This document shows, in pieces, positions 23,099 to 31,976 of a DNA stretch of 46,774 nucleotides (within the stretch, counting starts at the first letter, position 1; each line of letters starts with the position of its first letter). Origin of the DNA: Campylobacteraceae bacterium (GTDB lineage: Bacteria > Campylobacterota > Campylobacteria > Campylobacterales > Sulfurovaceae); the NCBI GenBank assembly GCA_027080995.1, contig JALWNT010000060.1:1-46774 (forward strand), read 5' to 3'. The notes below the pieces were generated by a model that saw only the letters and a program-made list of their open reading frames with translations, ran no database searches and was not told the origin of the DNA. A program made the translations under genes and the position numbers.

Positions 23099-23577
23099 TG
23101 GGGTTCGACCCCCCTTCGTTCATTGTTTTTGGCTTCGATCTTCCGGATCAGCTCCGTTGCCTGCCGGAAGTCGAGCGCTTTGTGCCCTTTGGGAAAAGTA
23201 CGATCGCTGAAGGCGGCGATCCCGTACGCCATCGGCGTGATGGAATCGCTAGTGTATTTGGCTTTGCGCGCATCGAGCCACTCACCCGTCTTGGCGTCGG
23301 TGACCCAGATCTTCGCCCGATCGGCCCAGGGGATATGCTCCTCCTCCAACCAGAGGGTCGCGCAGCCGATGTCGTCGAATTTGTAGACCTTGTTCGTCTT
23401 GGGATCGACGATCTCGGCGGCGTATTTGCGTTCACTGAGAACCATCTTGCACCGTTCGCACATATCGCGGTCCCAGTGTACGGCTTCGACCGCTCCCGCG
23501 GGACGTTTCTTCCCGCATCCGGCTCCCAGCAAACCCAAAGCCGCGAGGAGGAGAAAACGCCGTCTAGACTCTCTCAT
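23095..23577 (-). CDS. nosL: NosL copper-chaperone lipoprotein
   Basis: I start this 160-aa protein at ATG 23577 (MRESRRRFLLL), which gives a proper lipoprotein signal with lipobox cysteine C21 (LLGAGC). A longer open frame upstream only encodes nosF in another frame. The Cu(I) site CERCKM (C40, C43, M45) is present, followed by the NosL fold (AYGIAAFSDRTFPKG). NosL delivers copper to apo-NosZ in the periplasm. It overlaps nosF by 14 bp and nosY by 4 bp. This is the canonical NosL among five NosL-like domains in the window. Confidence 0.92.
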   Translation of the reverse strand: MRESRRRFLLLAALGLLGAGCGKKRPAGAVEAVHWDRDMCERCKMVLSERKYAAEIVDPKTNKVYKFDDIGCATLWLEEEHIPWADRAKIWVTDAKTGEWLDARKAKYTSDSITPMAYGIAAFSDRTFPKGHKALDFRQATELIRKIEAKNNERRGVEPQ

Positions 23578-24220
23578 CGTCGACCACCTTGCCGAGGTCC
23601 ATATAGATCTCCCGGTTGACCAGGCCGGCCAGCTCTTCGGCCCGGTGGGTGATATAGATCGCCGCATGCTCGTAATCGATCGCCTGAAGCATCTCGTAAA
23701 AGTGCTCCCTCGCCCGCGGATCGAGGCTCGCCGTCGGTTCGTCGAAGACCAGCAGGCGGCTTCGCCGTGCCAACGCGATCGCGATGAGAAGCTTCTGTTT
23801 CATCCCGCCGGAGAGTTTGAAAAAGGGCTTTTGGCTGTGTTTGACCACATCGAGTTCCATCTCCCGTGCCTTTTGGGCGATCATCTCCGCCGAAGTCCCG
23901 CTGCTGCGCTCGACGAATCGGAGCAGCTCCGCGACCGTCAGTTTGACCGGCGGAGGAAGCTGCGGGATGAAGCCGACCGATTTGAGCACTTCGACCCGCT
24001 CTTTGACCGGATCGTGTCCGGCGACTTGGATCCGGCCGCCGTCGATGTGGTAGAAGCCCAGGATACAGCGCACGAGCGTCGTCTTGCCCGCCCCGTTGGG
24101 GCCCATCATCGCCACGCGGTCTCCGAGAGAAATCTGCAGATTGACATTGTCGAGTACGGTCGCCCCCTGGAAACGCTTGCGGACGTTTTCGACGTCGACG
24201 ATGACGGTGGAGGTTTCCAT
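23564..24220 (-). CDS. nosF: NosF, ABC ATPase for nitrous oxide reductase maturation
   Basis: This 218-aa ATPase has Walker A MGPNGAGKTTL, signature KLSGGMKQKLLIAIAL, Walker B LLVFDEPTASLD and the switch histidine in ITHRAEEL. It pairs with NosY and periplasmic NosD. The start ATG overlaps the nosH stop by one base (TGATG). The length is shorter than many NosF proteins (about 300 aa) and matches the short epsilon-type form. Confidence 0.93.
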   Translation of the reverse strand: METSTVIVDVENVRKRFQGATVLDNVNLQISLGDRVAMMGPNGAGKTTLVRCILGFYHIDGGRIQVAGHDPVKERVEVLKSVGFIPQLPPPVKLTVAELLRFVERSSGTSAEMIAQKAREMELDVVKHSQKPFFKLSGGMKQKLLIAIALARRSRLLVFDEPTASLDPRAREHFYEMLQAIDYEHAAIYITHRAEELAGLVNREIYMDLGKVVDDERV

Positions 24221-25131
24221 CAGACCATATCCTTCAGGCGGAACGTATAGTTGTAGGCATCGGTATGGCAGACGTCAAAGCATCGCGCGCAGAGCGTGCA
24301 GTCGCCGTTGATCACCAACTGTTTGGTGATCCCCTTCTCTTTGCGCTCTTTGTCGTGCTTGGGTTTGATGAACTCCAGGACGTGATCCTCGAAGCAGGCA
24401 TCGAGGCAGGCACCACAGTGGTCGCATTTGTCCATATCCCACTGCACCCGCGTCGCACTGACCCAGCCGACGAGATTGTAGGTGGTCCCCACGGGACAGA
24501 TGTATTTGCACCATCCCCGACGGGAGTAAAAGACTTCAAACGCCAGGATCACCGCCACCCAGACGATCGCCAGGCTCCAGCCGTAGACGATGAAACGGCT
24601 CAGAATCCCGATCGGGTTGATGATCTCGAAGACCAAAATCCCGTCGAGAAAGGTGATGATCAGAAAGACCGCCCAGAAAGCGAAGCGGATCCGAGGATCC
24701 CAGCGATGTTCTTTGATGATCTTTTTGCGGACCAGCTGCTGATGCCAGTACTCCCCGATCTCGCTGAGCACCCCGTAGGGGCAGGCCCAGGCGCAGAAGG
24801 TCTTGCCCCCGACCAGGAGGTAGAAGATGAGGATCGTCACCGAGCCGATGATCATATTGGTATGGATCACGTGCGTCGCCGCCCAGGTCTCCAACGCCGT
24901 AAAGAGATCGATCATATGAAAGCCCAAAAGCCTCGATCCGTTCATCGTCCCTTCGAGCAGCTGGATATCGATGTGATAGGAGAGAAAAAAGGCGATGTTG
25001 ATGACAATGACGCTCATCCATCGCCAAAAACGCCAAGTCGGTCGGATCTTCCCCTCCCGCGTTTTGTAGTAGAACGTGGAGAAGAAAGAGGCCCGCAGTA
25101 TGTCGCGGATGCTGCCGTTGTATCGATCCAT
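24220..25131 (-). CDS. nosH: NosH, NapH-like membrane ferredoxin
   Basis: This 303-aa membrane protein has four or five helices, CAWACPYGVLSE and CKYICPVGTTYN motifs, and two C-terminal [4Fe-4S] motifs (CDHCGACLDAC, CTLCARCFDVC). With NosG it forms the putative menaquinol dehydrogenase feeding the Nos cytochromes in Campylobacterota that lack NosR. AAAGGA precedes the ATG. It lies between nosC2 and nosF, as in Wolinella. Confidence 0.92.
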   Translation of the reverse strand: MDRYNGSIRDILRASFFSTFYYKTREGKIRPTWRFWRWMSVIVINIAFFLSYHIDIQLLEGTMNGSRLLGFHMIDLFTALETWAATHVIHTNMIIGSVTILIFYLLVGGKTFCAWACPYGVLSEIGEYWHQQLVRKKIIKEHRWDPRIRFAFWAVFLIITFLDGILVFEIINPIGILSRFIVYGWSLAIVWVAVILAFEVFYSRRGWCKYICPVGTTYNLVGWVSATRVQWDMDKCDHCGACLDACFEDHVLEFIKPKHDKERKEKGITKQLVINGDCTLCARCFDVCHTDAYNYTFRLKDMV

Positions 25132-25159
25132 CAGGAAATCCTTTGCACAGAGGCCGTCG

Positions 25160-25681
25160 TCAGTTTCCGGCGGCTTTGAGTTTCTCGGCGAAAGTCGAGA
25201 TCTCTTTACTCAAATCTTTGAGCTGCTGGTCGTTCATCTTCGAAAGCAACCCGTACATTACGTAGTTTTTGCGTTTGCCCGATTTGAAGTCGACCAGTGC
25301 CTGATAGACTTCCGCCTCGCTCTTGCCGATCAGTTTGGGACCGATGATCCCCTCCCCGTTGACGCCGTGGCAGGAGGAGCACTTCTGCTTGTAGAGAGGG
25401 CTGACTTTGAAAGCCATCACATTCCCCGCACGTTCACGCAGAGCCTTGAGCTTCTTGCTCGCTTCGTCTTCCGCTTTTTTCCGCTTGGTCTGAGCGGCCG
25501 TCGGCTCGGACTTGCTGATGGGGGTGATGTTGTTGGCGACGTGCACCTTCTCCATCTGCGTCTTTTGGATGAGCTGCTGAATGTGCGCGAAGCGCTCCGC
25601 TTTGCGATCTTGCTGAGCCATAAACCAGACAGCCCACGCTGCCAGGAGGATGGTGATTGCCGCGATGATGTGTCGAATCAT
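25160..25681 (-). CDS. nosC2: NosC2, monoheme cytochrome c
   Basis: This 173-aa periplasmic cytochrome has an N-terminal membrane anchor (about 4-22), a charged helical linker, and one heme site, CSSCHGVNGEG, with GPKLIGKSEAEVY after it. It carries electrons from NosGH toward NosZ. ATG overlaps the nosC1 stop (ATGA). The C-terminal 60 residues are clearly similar to those of nosC1, which suggests an old duplication. Confidence 0.9.
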   Translation of the reverse strand: MIRHIIAAITILLAAWAVWFMAQQDRKAERFAHIQQLIQKTQMEKVHVANNITPISKSEPTAAQTKRKKAEDEASKKLKALRERAGNVMAFKVSPLYKQKCSSCHGVNGEGIIGPKLIGKSEAEVYQALVDFKSGKRKNYVMYGLLSKMNDQQLKDLSKEISTFAEKLKAAGN

Positions 25682-26241
25682 TGTCTACCCTTTCTGAGTT
25701 TCTGGATTTGTTCGTTGAAGGCCGCGATTTCGTCGGCGATGCTCTTGAGCTTGGCATCGTCGATTTGGCTGACCAACTCTTTCATCAGGACGTTTTTCCT
25801 TTTGCCCGTCTTGAAATCGATGAGATGCTGATAGATGAAATCTCCGCTTTTGCCCAGGAGAGAGGGACCAATGACGCCGTTGGCGTAATCGTCGTGGCAG
25901 GGAGAGCATCGGACGATGAAGTCCCGGCTGAGCCGCTTGATCATCAGGGTGATTTGCACCCGCTCATAGGGCGAGCGGATATGGAGGTAGGCATCCAGCG
26001 TCGTACGGGTCTTGGGCTCCTCTTTGCTGGCGTTTTTTTCCGTATTGTAAGAGTAGTAGAACTTTCCGCTATTTTCTTCGTTTGCCGCTTTCTCTTTGAC
26101 TTTTTTGACGGCTCCTTGGGTGATCTTGATCTGCGGAGCCGCGGCGGAATTTTCCGCCGACTCCTCCTGCTTCTTGCCGCAGCCGGCCAGGCTCAGCGCC
26201 AAGGTACCGGCCAGCAGTAGCGTCAAGCTCTTGTTACGCAT
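25678..26241 (-). CDS. nosC1: NosC1, monoheme cytochrome c lipoprotein
   Basis: This 187-aa protein starts with a lipoprotein signal (LALSLAGC, C21), then a low-complexity Glu/Ala/Lys linker and one heme site, CSPCHDDYANG, with GPSLLGKSGDF. It is the proposed first cytochrome between NosGH and NosZ. It overlaps nosG by 8 bp and nosC2 by 4 bp. Confidence 0.9.
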   Translation of the reverse strand: MRNKSLTLLLAGTLALSLAGCGKKQEESAENSAAAPQIKITQGAVKKVKEKAANEENSGKFYYSYNTEKNASKEEPKTRTTLDAYLHIRSPYERVQITLMIKRLSRDFIVRCSPCHDDYANGVIGPSLLGKSGDFIYQHLIDFKTGKRKNVLMKELVSQIDDAKLKSIADEIAAFNEQIQKLRKGRQ

Positions 26242-27037
26242 TTTTGGCTCCCTTCTTGCCGTAGATGTCGGCGTAGGTTTTGCGCGGGATCACTTTGATC
26301 ACGTCGGTGGGGCAAAGCTCGACGCAGGCGCCGCAGCCGTTGCACGCTTCGCGGATCTCGGGCAGCAGTCCTCCTCCCTTGGCGTCCACCATCCCGATCG
26401 CCTTGCTCGGATCGGGGTGGAAGGGGCACATATCGGCACAGATCGTGCAGGGCTTTTCGCCCCGATGCTTCTCGAGCTTTTGGAGCAGCTGCTTTTGCAA
26501 GACCACCTTCTCGGGATCGTCGTCGTTGATCTGTACCTTGTGCTCCTCGCGCTCTTTGGCACTGAGGACTTTCGTGTGATCGTAGATCCGGTCGATCGCT
26601 TCATCGGGAACAGGAGTCCCCGTCTTGGCGAGACAGCCCTGGGGATTGTGGACGACGGCGATCCCCATATGGACGAACTCGATGCTATCGTGTTCGTGGT
26701 CCAGCGCCCCGCTCGGACAGGCCAGGATGCAGGGGAAAGCGTCGCAGAGGTAGCATCCCCGCTCTCTGGGCTCGATGTACGCCATCCCCACACTGGCCCG
26801 TCCGTCGATATCCTCCAGCCGGATCGCGTCGTAGGGGCAGACCTGGAGGCACTGGCCGCATTTGATGCAAAGCCCCAGAAACTCCTTTTCGGGAACGGCA
26901 CCCGGCGGACGCAGTCGCGGCCCCTCGGCTTCGAGATAGGGAGCACCGAAGATGCCTCCGGCCGCCACCAGCCCCAGGACACCGAGTCCTGTCATCTGCT
27001 GAATAAACTGTCGTCGTTTTTTTGGATCGTTGGACAT
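26234..27037 (-). CDS. nosG: NosG, Tat-exported NapG-like ferredoxin
   Basis: ATG 27037 (MSNDPKKRRQFIQQ) gives 267 aa with a twin-arginine signal (KKRRQFI plus a hydrophobic stretch). Four [4Fe-4S] motifs follow: CIKCGQCLQVCP, CYLCDAFPCILACP, CTICADMCP and CNGCGACVELCP. It is the periplasmic partner of NosH in menaquinol oxidation. The upstream extension of the open frame only covers nosD in another frame. Start and nosD stop share one base (TGATG). Confidence 0.93.
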   Translation of the reverse strand: MSNDPKKRRQFIQQMTGLGVLGLVAAGGIFGAPYLEAEGPRLRPPGAVPEKEFLGLCIKCGQCLQVCPYDAIRLEDIDGRASVGMAYIEPRERGCYLCDAFPCILACPSGALDHEHDSIEFVHMGIAVVHNPQGCLAKTGTPVPDEAIDRIYDHTKVLSAKEREEHKVQINDDDPEKVVLQKQLLQKLEKHRGEKPCTICADMCPFHPDPSKAIGMVDAKGGGLLPEIREACNGCGACVELCPTDVIKVIPRKTYADIYGKKGAKNA

Positions 27038-28275
27038 CAGACTTTTCCTTTTTCGAGTTGCGTTTCGCTCATCACCGGCTTGGGATCTTCCAGGAGCTCC
27101 AGCGGCTGCGAGAGCGGCGCGAGCTTGGCCAGGAAGTTCATGATCGAAATCACCGGCGAAGCGTAGAAGAATTTCACGTTGGGATCGAACATCCACATAC
27201 GGTCGGCGTAGTAGTAGAGATGGAAAGGGGTATCCCCGATTCCGTCGCCGTTGCGATCGAACCCTTCGTAGCTGTCCCAGTAGTTCCCCTCCCAGTGGTT
27301 TTGCACCGAGTGGATGTGCACCTGATCGTCATCGTAGACGTCGTCGATGTTTCCCTTGAAGACATTGCCTACGATGTCGTTGGCGATGCTCAGCGAGTGG
27401 AAGTTGATTCCGACGGAGTTGTAAAGGATCCGGTTGTGCTCGATGCGGTTGCGCTGATCGGGTTGGAAGGGGCTGCGGTCGATGTAGAGGCCGCGGGCGC
27501 AGTAGATCACCGTGTTGTCGCGCAGGGTGAAATTGCTGCAATCCTTGAGCCCGATTCCCAGGCCGGTCGTTCCGATCGAGCTTTTGATCACATTCTTCGT
27601 CGCGATCGAATCCTGCGAATACATAAAAAAGATCCCCACCGAATTGTGCTCGTAGGTGTTGCGGGTGACAAGATTGCGCCCCGCATACATAAAGTGCAAC
27701 GAGTAGCGGCTGTATTCGCCGAAGTTGTCGGCGATGGTGTTGCCGTGGCTGTACCAGACGACCATATCCCGCGAATGGGTGATGTGGTTGGCGCTGACGT
27801 TGTTGTCGTTGCTGTACCAAAGACGGATCGCGTCCCCCCGCAAGCCCAGGCTGAAAGGCTTGGAGCGGATCCAGTTGCGGGTGATCTGCGAGTGATGCAC
27901 CTGCTCCATATCGACGCCGAAGAGGCAATCGTCGATGTGGCAACGGTCCACGGTGACATGCTTAGCCTTTTTGATCGAGACGGCGGCGTCGACTTTCTCG
28001 TGCTCCGAGCCGCTGTGCAGAATCGTCAGATTCTTCAGCGTCACGTAGTCGCTGCGGATCGTCACGACGGTCCCTTTGCCCTCCCCGATGATCCGGGCTT
28101 TCTGATTTTTCCCGTCGATGATCAGGGGTTTGCGGATGACGATATTGCCGTGGTAATCACCGGCGGGAAGCTCCAGCAGCGAGCCGGGGGCCGCCCCGTC
28201 GATCGCCTGCTGCAGGACGTTTCCGGCCAGCAGAGCGCTCACACTCCACAGCATCGCCACTCCTCGTTTGAGCAT
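27037..28275 (-). CDS. nosD: NosD, periplasmic beta-helix maturation protein
   Basis: This 412-aa protein has a signal peptide and repeated right-handed beta-helix turns (many N-x-[IV]-x-x-N elements, such as NHITHSRDMVVWYSHGNTIADN and GIFFMYSQDS). It is the periplasmic component of the NosDFY complex that assembles the CuZ centre. GGAG precedes the ATG at 28275. Length and repeat pattern are normal. Confidence 0.93.
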   Translation of the reverse strand: MLKRGVAMLWSVSALLAGNVLQQAIDGAAPGSLLELPAGDYHGNIVIRKPLIIDGKNQKARIIGEGKGTVVTIRSDYVTLKNLTILHSGSEHEKVDAAVSIKKAKHVTVDRCHIDDCLFGVDMEQVHHSQITRNWIRSKPFSLGLRGDAIRLWYSNDNNVSANHITHSRDMVVWYSHGNTIADNFGEYSRYSLHFMYAGRNLVTRNTYEHNSVGIFFMYSQDSIATKNVIKSSIGTTGLGIGLKDCSNFTLRDNTVIYCARGLYIDRSPFQPDQRNRIEHNRILYNSVGINFHSLSIANDIVGNVFKGNIDDVYDDDQVHIHSVQNHWEGNYWDSYEGFDRNGDGIGDTPFHLYYYADRMWMFDPNVKFFYASPVISIMNFLAKLAPLSQPLELLEDPKPVMSETQLEKGKV

Positions 28276-28299
28276 CGTCGTTCTCCGATCCGTCCGCGC

Positions 28300-29088
28300 T
28301 TAGGAGGCCTGCGCCCGCTGCTTACGCGCTTTACGCTTGGAGATGATGGCCAGCAGGCTGAAAAAGCTGATGGCCAGCAGGAGCCAAAAGCCCGTCGTCG
28401 GATAGGAGTGCGTCGTAAACTGCGCCACCTTGCCGTCCCCGAAGACCGTCGGGGTGAAGGGCTTGATCTTGAACGCTCCCCAGGCGTGCATATGGTGACC
28501 GAACCAGTAGAGCCAGTAGGAGTAGAAGCCGATAAAAATCAGCGGCAAAAAGACCGGAATCCACATCAAATAGTCCAGAATCTTCGCATCGTAGAGGATG
28601 TAGAGCACCATCAGCACCGCCAAACCGACAAGCGCATAGGGAGCCAGAGCCCGCAGATAGGGAGCACCCCGTTCCATCGGATCCATTCCGATGAAGTGGT
28701 TGATGGTGTTCATCTCATGCACATCTCCGCTGAACCCGTCGAAATGGTAATAGACGGGAATGCCGTTGGGGAAAGCCTCTTTGGGATAGTTGGGGGCCTC
28801 CAGCGCCACGTACCAGATCGGCGCGCTGACGACGGAGAGTTCCGCGTCCTCGTCGATCATCTTTTTCAGAGAGCCTACGGCGTCTTTGGGAGTGTTGGGG
28901 CTGACGTACTGCCCCTTGGCGTAATAATCCCAGACTTTGTAGGAGATCGCGGGGATATCCTTGACCTTGCCCTCCTTGGCCAGCTCCACCACATCGTGGG
29001 TGAAGACCGCGGGGATCACGAACCAATAGAGCAAAATGCCCAAAGCGATCAGGGTGAAGATCCTCGCCTTCATCATCGAACTTTTCAT
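28300..29088 (-). CDS. nosB: NosB-like membrane protein of epsilon-type nos clusters
   Basis: This 262-aa protein has an N-terminal helix, a periplasmic domain of about 120 residues, then three or four helices (LVGLAVLMVLYIL, WIPVFLPLIFIGFYSYWLYWFGHHMH, LLLAISFFSLLAI). Its place right after nosZ matches NosB of Wolinella; function is unknown, perhaps in NosZ electron supply or assembly. ATG 29088 is chosen over 29127 because AAGGAAG lies 5 nt upstream. The gene has its own Fnr-type promoter, with a leader of about 21 nt. Confidence 0.85.
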   Translation of the reverse strand: MKSSMMKARIFTLIALGILLYWFVIPAVFTHDVVELAKEGKVKDIPAISYKVWDYYAKGQYVSPNTPKDAVGSLKKMIDEDAELSVVSAPIWYVALEAPNYPKEAFPNGIPVYYHFDGFSGDVHEMNTINHFIGMDPMERGAPYLRALAPYALVGLAVLMVLYILYDAKILDYLMWIPVFLPLIFIGFYSYWLYWFGHHMHAWGAFKIKPFTPTVFGDGKVAQFTTHSYPTTGFWLLLAISFFSLLAIISKRKARKQRAQAS

Positions 29089-29115
29089 CGCACTTCCTTT
29101 GCAAAATATCGATTG

Positions 29116-29156
29116 ATTATACTCCAATCGTTCCCGAAAGGATTGATTGACGTCAA
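29116..29156 (-). promoter_or_regulatory. Fnr/Crp-type promoter of the nosB operon
   Basis: TTGAT-TGAC-GTCAA at 29143-29156 matches the Fnr consensus half-sites at nine of ten positions. A perfect -10 TATAAT lies at 29121-29116 on the minus strand, 21 bp away. With transcription starting near 29109 the box is centred near -40.5, close to the canonical class II position. It lets nosBDG... be made independently of nosZ. Confidence 0.65.
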
Positions 29157-29269
29157 TAAAAAATTATCTTTTATTTATTCGTCAAAATCCCTTGGGGAAA
29201 GATTGCGTAGTATTCCCGTTTTATCAGGGGTTTTCATTTTTCTTTTCAAAAAATCATTTGGAAATCGTG

Positions 29270-29308
29270 TTCCCCATCGTTGGGGAAAAGCCGGGAGGCT
29301 CCGGCTTT
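29270..29308 (-). terminator. Tandem hairpins after nosZ
   Basis: AAAGCCGG (29287-29294) pairs with CCGGCTTT (29301-29308) just 3 bp past the nosZ stop. TTCCCC (29270-29275) pairs with GGGGAA (29282-29287). On the minus strand the first stem is followed by TTTTCCCC. They probably stop or attenuate transcription, or protect the nosZ message. Confidence 0.55.
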
Positions 29309-29311
29309 CGA

Positions 29312-31915
29312 TTAGAACAGGTTGGCGTTCTTATCGATCCACTTGAGGTATTCGATAATGTCGTTGACCTGCTGCTCGGTCATACCCTGGTTGGGCATGC
29401 GGAGGTTGAAGTAGTTGGTCATCGATTTGATGTACGGGTTGTTGTACATCTTCTCGGGATGGAGGATCCACTCTTTGACCCACTTCTCACCGTTTTGGTG
29501 CCGCTGCAGGACGCCGACCAGGTCGGGACCGGAAGAGACTTTACCGATGACGTGGCAACCGTTACATCCGCCTTCGAGATAAGCTTCATGTCCGCGGCGA
29601 GCCGCTTCGCTCATCGGAGTGGCCAGTTTCTTGACCAGAAGATCACGTGCACGGATACCGACGTCGGCGGTCTTGACCATATACTGCCAGATCATGTTTT
29701 CGAAGAGGATCGCTTTGTTCAGATCGCCTTTTTTGTAGGCTTCGTCCGCTTTCTTCTTCTGCTCCGCGATCTTGCTGTACTGATCCAAGGCATCTTCGAC
29801 CAACTGCTTGACGACCGGATACTTCTCGTAATGGTTCTCTTTGAGGAACTTCACGACACTCTGGATGACTTTGTCGGTCGCAGCGTTGGTGGCGACGATT
29901 TTCTTATACTCTTTCTCCAGCTCTTCTTTGGACATTTTGGCCATTTTGAGCTTTTTGGCGGAGATATAGTGCTTGTTGGGATCTTTGACGAGCAAATAAC
30001 CCATCATCTCCAGGTGCAGTGCCGAACAGAACTCCGTACAGTAGTAGGGGAAGACACCCTCTCGGTCCGCTTTGAACGTCAGAGCGACCGTTTTACCCGG
30101 CTCCAACGAAGCGTGAACGTTGTAGTGGTCCACGGTAAATCCGTGGGTCTCATCCTCGGCGCGCTCCAGGTTGGTCAGGTAGAAGGTGACGGTGTCACCC
30201 AGGTTGACGGTGACATGCTCGGGGTTGATGTGCGAGCGCACCATCGTACCGTAGACATAGACATGGTTGCCCTTGCGGACGATATGCTCCTGTCCGGCCA
30301 GTGTCTTGCCGACGTGAGGCTTGCCGGTGAAGGGGTTGGTTCCCATTTTGTAGCGCACTTCGGGCTTGAGCTTGCTGGCCCGGATCGCGACCGCCTGGTG
30401 AGGCTCACCCAGAGGGATCGGCATATCGTAGAGCAGCTGCATCTTCTTGCCGCGAATGTCGATCAACTGGTGGTTCTGCGGGTGCAGAGGCCCGATCTCG
30501 TTGAAGCGGTCGATGGCCAGTTTGTTCAGCGCGATGATGTAATCGCCCTGGGGATCTTCACTCTTGCCCTCCATACCGCAGAGGTGACCGATGTTGTAGT
30601 TGACGTTCTGGCGGTCTTCGACCTTACAAGTCAGGTAGTCCCACTTGACGACCTGGCTGTCGACGTAGAGCGAGGTGTAGATCTCACCCTGCTTTTTCCA
30701 GTGCTTGCCGAACTGGTTGTGCAGGGGCCCGAGGCCCAGCTCAGCCTGGCAATGCATCGCTTTTTTCATATCGATGATGGGGATACCGTAGGGATCTTTG
30801 CCGACGAAATCCTTGTTGTCGATCGCTTTTTTGATCTTGTCCCAACTGTAGACGGTCGCGTGGGTATCGAGCTTTCCGCAGACGACGATATATTTGCCGT
30901 CGGGAGAGACATCGACCCCGTGCGGAGACTTGGGCTCGGGAATCAGGAAGAGCGCATTGTTCTTGACCGCGACATCGATGGGAACGACACGCATTCCGTT
31001 GATGATTTTGACGTTTTTGTCATCCTTGGCCAGCTCAGCCAATTTCTTCCAGTTGTAAACGTGGAGGAAGTCGGTGTCGTTCCGCGAACAACCCGCTTCG
31101 AAAGGAGGCAGACCCTTTTCGATTCCTCCGGTGTACATCTCGGAGTTGAAGCTGTTGGTAAAGCCCCAGCCGTAGCTCGCCTCTTTACCGGCATCGGAGA
31201 GGTCCTGCATATAGGGAGGAAACTCAATCGTAAAAGATTTTTTCGGTTCGATCCGACCGATTTTGGGGTTGAACTTCCAAACCGTCACCCCGCCGCGATA
31301 GGTCTCTTTGTATTCGCTCATCGGGTGCCAGTTGTTGTCCAGAGGCGCAGCGTACTGGCAGGCCTCGAGGATGTATTCGCTGTTGGGGGTGAAGAAAGCC
31401 CCGCCGTGATCCGACTTGAAGACCGGGTTGACGACGATCTGCTTGGTGACGAAGTCGTTCAGGTCGATGACCGCGATGCGGGGGTTGGCTTTGTCGTTGA
31501 TGACCAGCCATTTCCCGTCGTAGCGACCGTTCGTCTCCGAAAGCGCCGGGTGGTGGGTATCTCCCCAGGTGATCTGCTTGCCGCGAATCTTGCCCTCGGC
31601 GAGGATTTTCTTGGTGTCGTCGTCATAGCCCCACCCCTGCCACGGCTCGGGGGTGAAGACGCCGATGTACTTGAGGATCCGCATCGAGGGAACCCCGTAG
31701 ACGAGGATCTGCCCCGACTGCCCCCCGGAGCTGAAGACGATATATTTGTCCCGTCCTCCGCTGGGGGTATAGGTTTTGGCGGCCGCCAACAGATCCTGCT
31801 GGGTCAGCCCCCGTTCCTTCATCACTTTGTCGAGCTCCGAATTGGCCGAAGCCATGGAGACACCGATCAGGGCGCCAATGGCGGCCATGGATAGCCGTTT
31901 GACCATCGAATTCAT
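29312..31915 (-). CDS. nosZ: Nitrous oxide reductase, clade II with C-terminal cytochrome c domain
   Basis: This 867-aa enzyme reduces N2O to N2 in the periplasm. It has a Sec signal peptide (MVKRLSMAAIGALIGVSMASA) rather than a Tat signal, the seven-bladed propeller with the CuZ histidines (GDTHHP near residue 120), and the CuA site CTEFCSALHLEMM near residues 625-640. A fused monoheme cytochrome follows, with CNGCH near residue 783. The fusion is characteristic of Campylobacterota and lets the enzyme take electrons directly from the Nos cytochromes. ATG 31915 is chosen because AAGGAG precedes it; the longer frame adds nine residues with no such site. Confidence 0.97.
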   Translation of the reverse strand: MNSMVKRLSMAAIGALIGVSMASANSELDKVMKERGLTQQDLLAAAKTYTPSGGRDKYIVFSSGGQSGQILVYGVPSMRILKYIGVFTPEPWQGWGYDDDTKKILAEGKIRGKQITWGDTHHPALSETNGRYDGKWLVINDKANPRIAVIDLNDFVTKQIVVNPVFKSDHGGAFFTPNSEYILEACQYAAPLDNNWHPMSEYKETYRGGVTVWKFNPKIGRIEPKKSFTIEFPPYMQDLSDAGKEASYGWGFTNSFNSEMYTGGIEKGLPPFEAGCSRNDTDFLHVYNWKKLAELAKDDKNVKIINGMRVVPIDVAVKNNALFLIPEPKSPHGVDVSPDGKYIVVCGKLDTHATVYSWDKIKKAIDNKDFVGKDPYGIPIIDMKKAMHCQAELGLGPLHNQFGKHWKKQGEIYTSLYVDSQVVKWDYLTCKVEDRQNVNYNIGHLCGMEGKSEDPQGDYIIALNKLAIDRFNEIGPLHPQNHQLIDIRGKKMQLLYDMPIPLGEPHQAVAIRASKLKPEVRYKMGTNPFTGKPHVGKTLAGQEHIVRKGNHVYVYGTMVRSHINPEHVTVNLGDTVTFYLTNLERAEDETHGFTVDHYNVHASLEPGKTVALTFKADREGVFPYYCTEFCSALHLEMMGYLLVKDPNKHYISAKKLKMAKMSKEELEKEYKKIVATNAATDKVIQSVVKFLKENHYEKYPVVKQLVEDALDQYSKIAEQKKKADEAYKKGDLNKAILFENMIWQYMVKTADVGIRARDLLVKKLATPMSEAARRGHEAYLEGGCNGCHVIGKVSSGPDLVGVLQRHQNGEKWVKEWILHPEKMYNNPYIKSMTNYFNLRMPNQGMTEQQVNDIIEYLKWIDKNANLF

Positions 31916-31976
31916 TCCACACTCCTTATAGTCTTGTCTCACACAGACCGGGGCCGTTCCCCAGACTGCATACCGA

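Noticed and set aside
23578-23667. N-terminal extension of NosL
   Set aside because: It encodes nosF in another frame; starting at 23577 gives a correct lipoprotein signal.
27022-29346. 774-codon open frame antisense to nosD and nosB
   Set aside because: It spans two genuine genes and the promoter between them; composition reflects the complementary strand only.
29147-31894. 915-codon open frame antisense to nosZ
   Set aside because: It lies wholly opposite a clear nosZ; long antisense frames are expected in GC-rich genes with this codon use, and the translation resembles no protein family.
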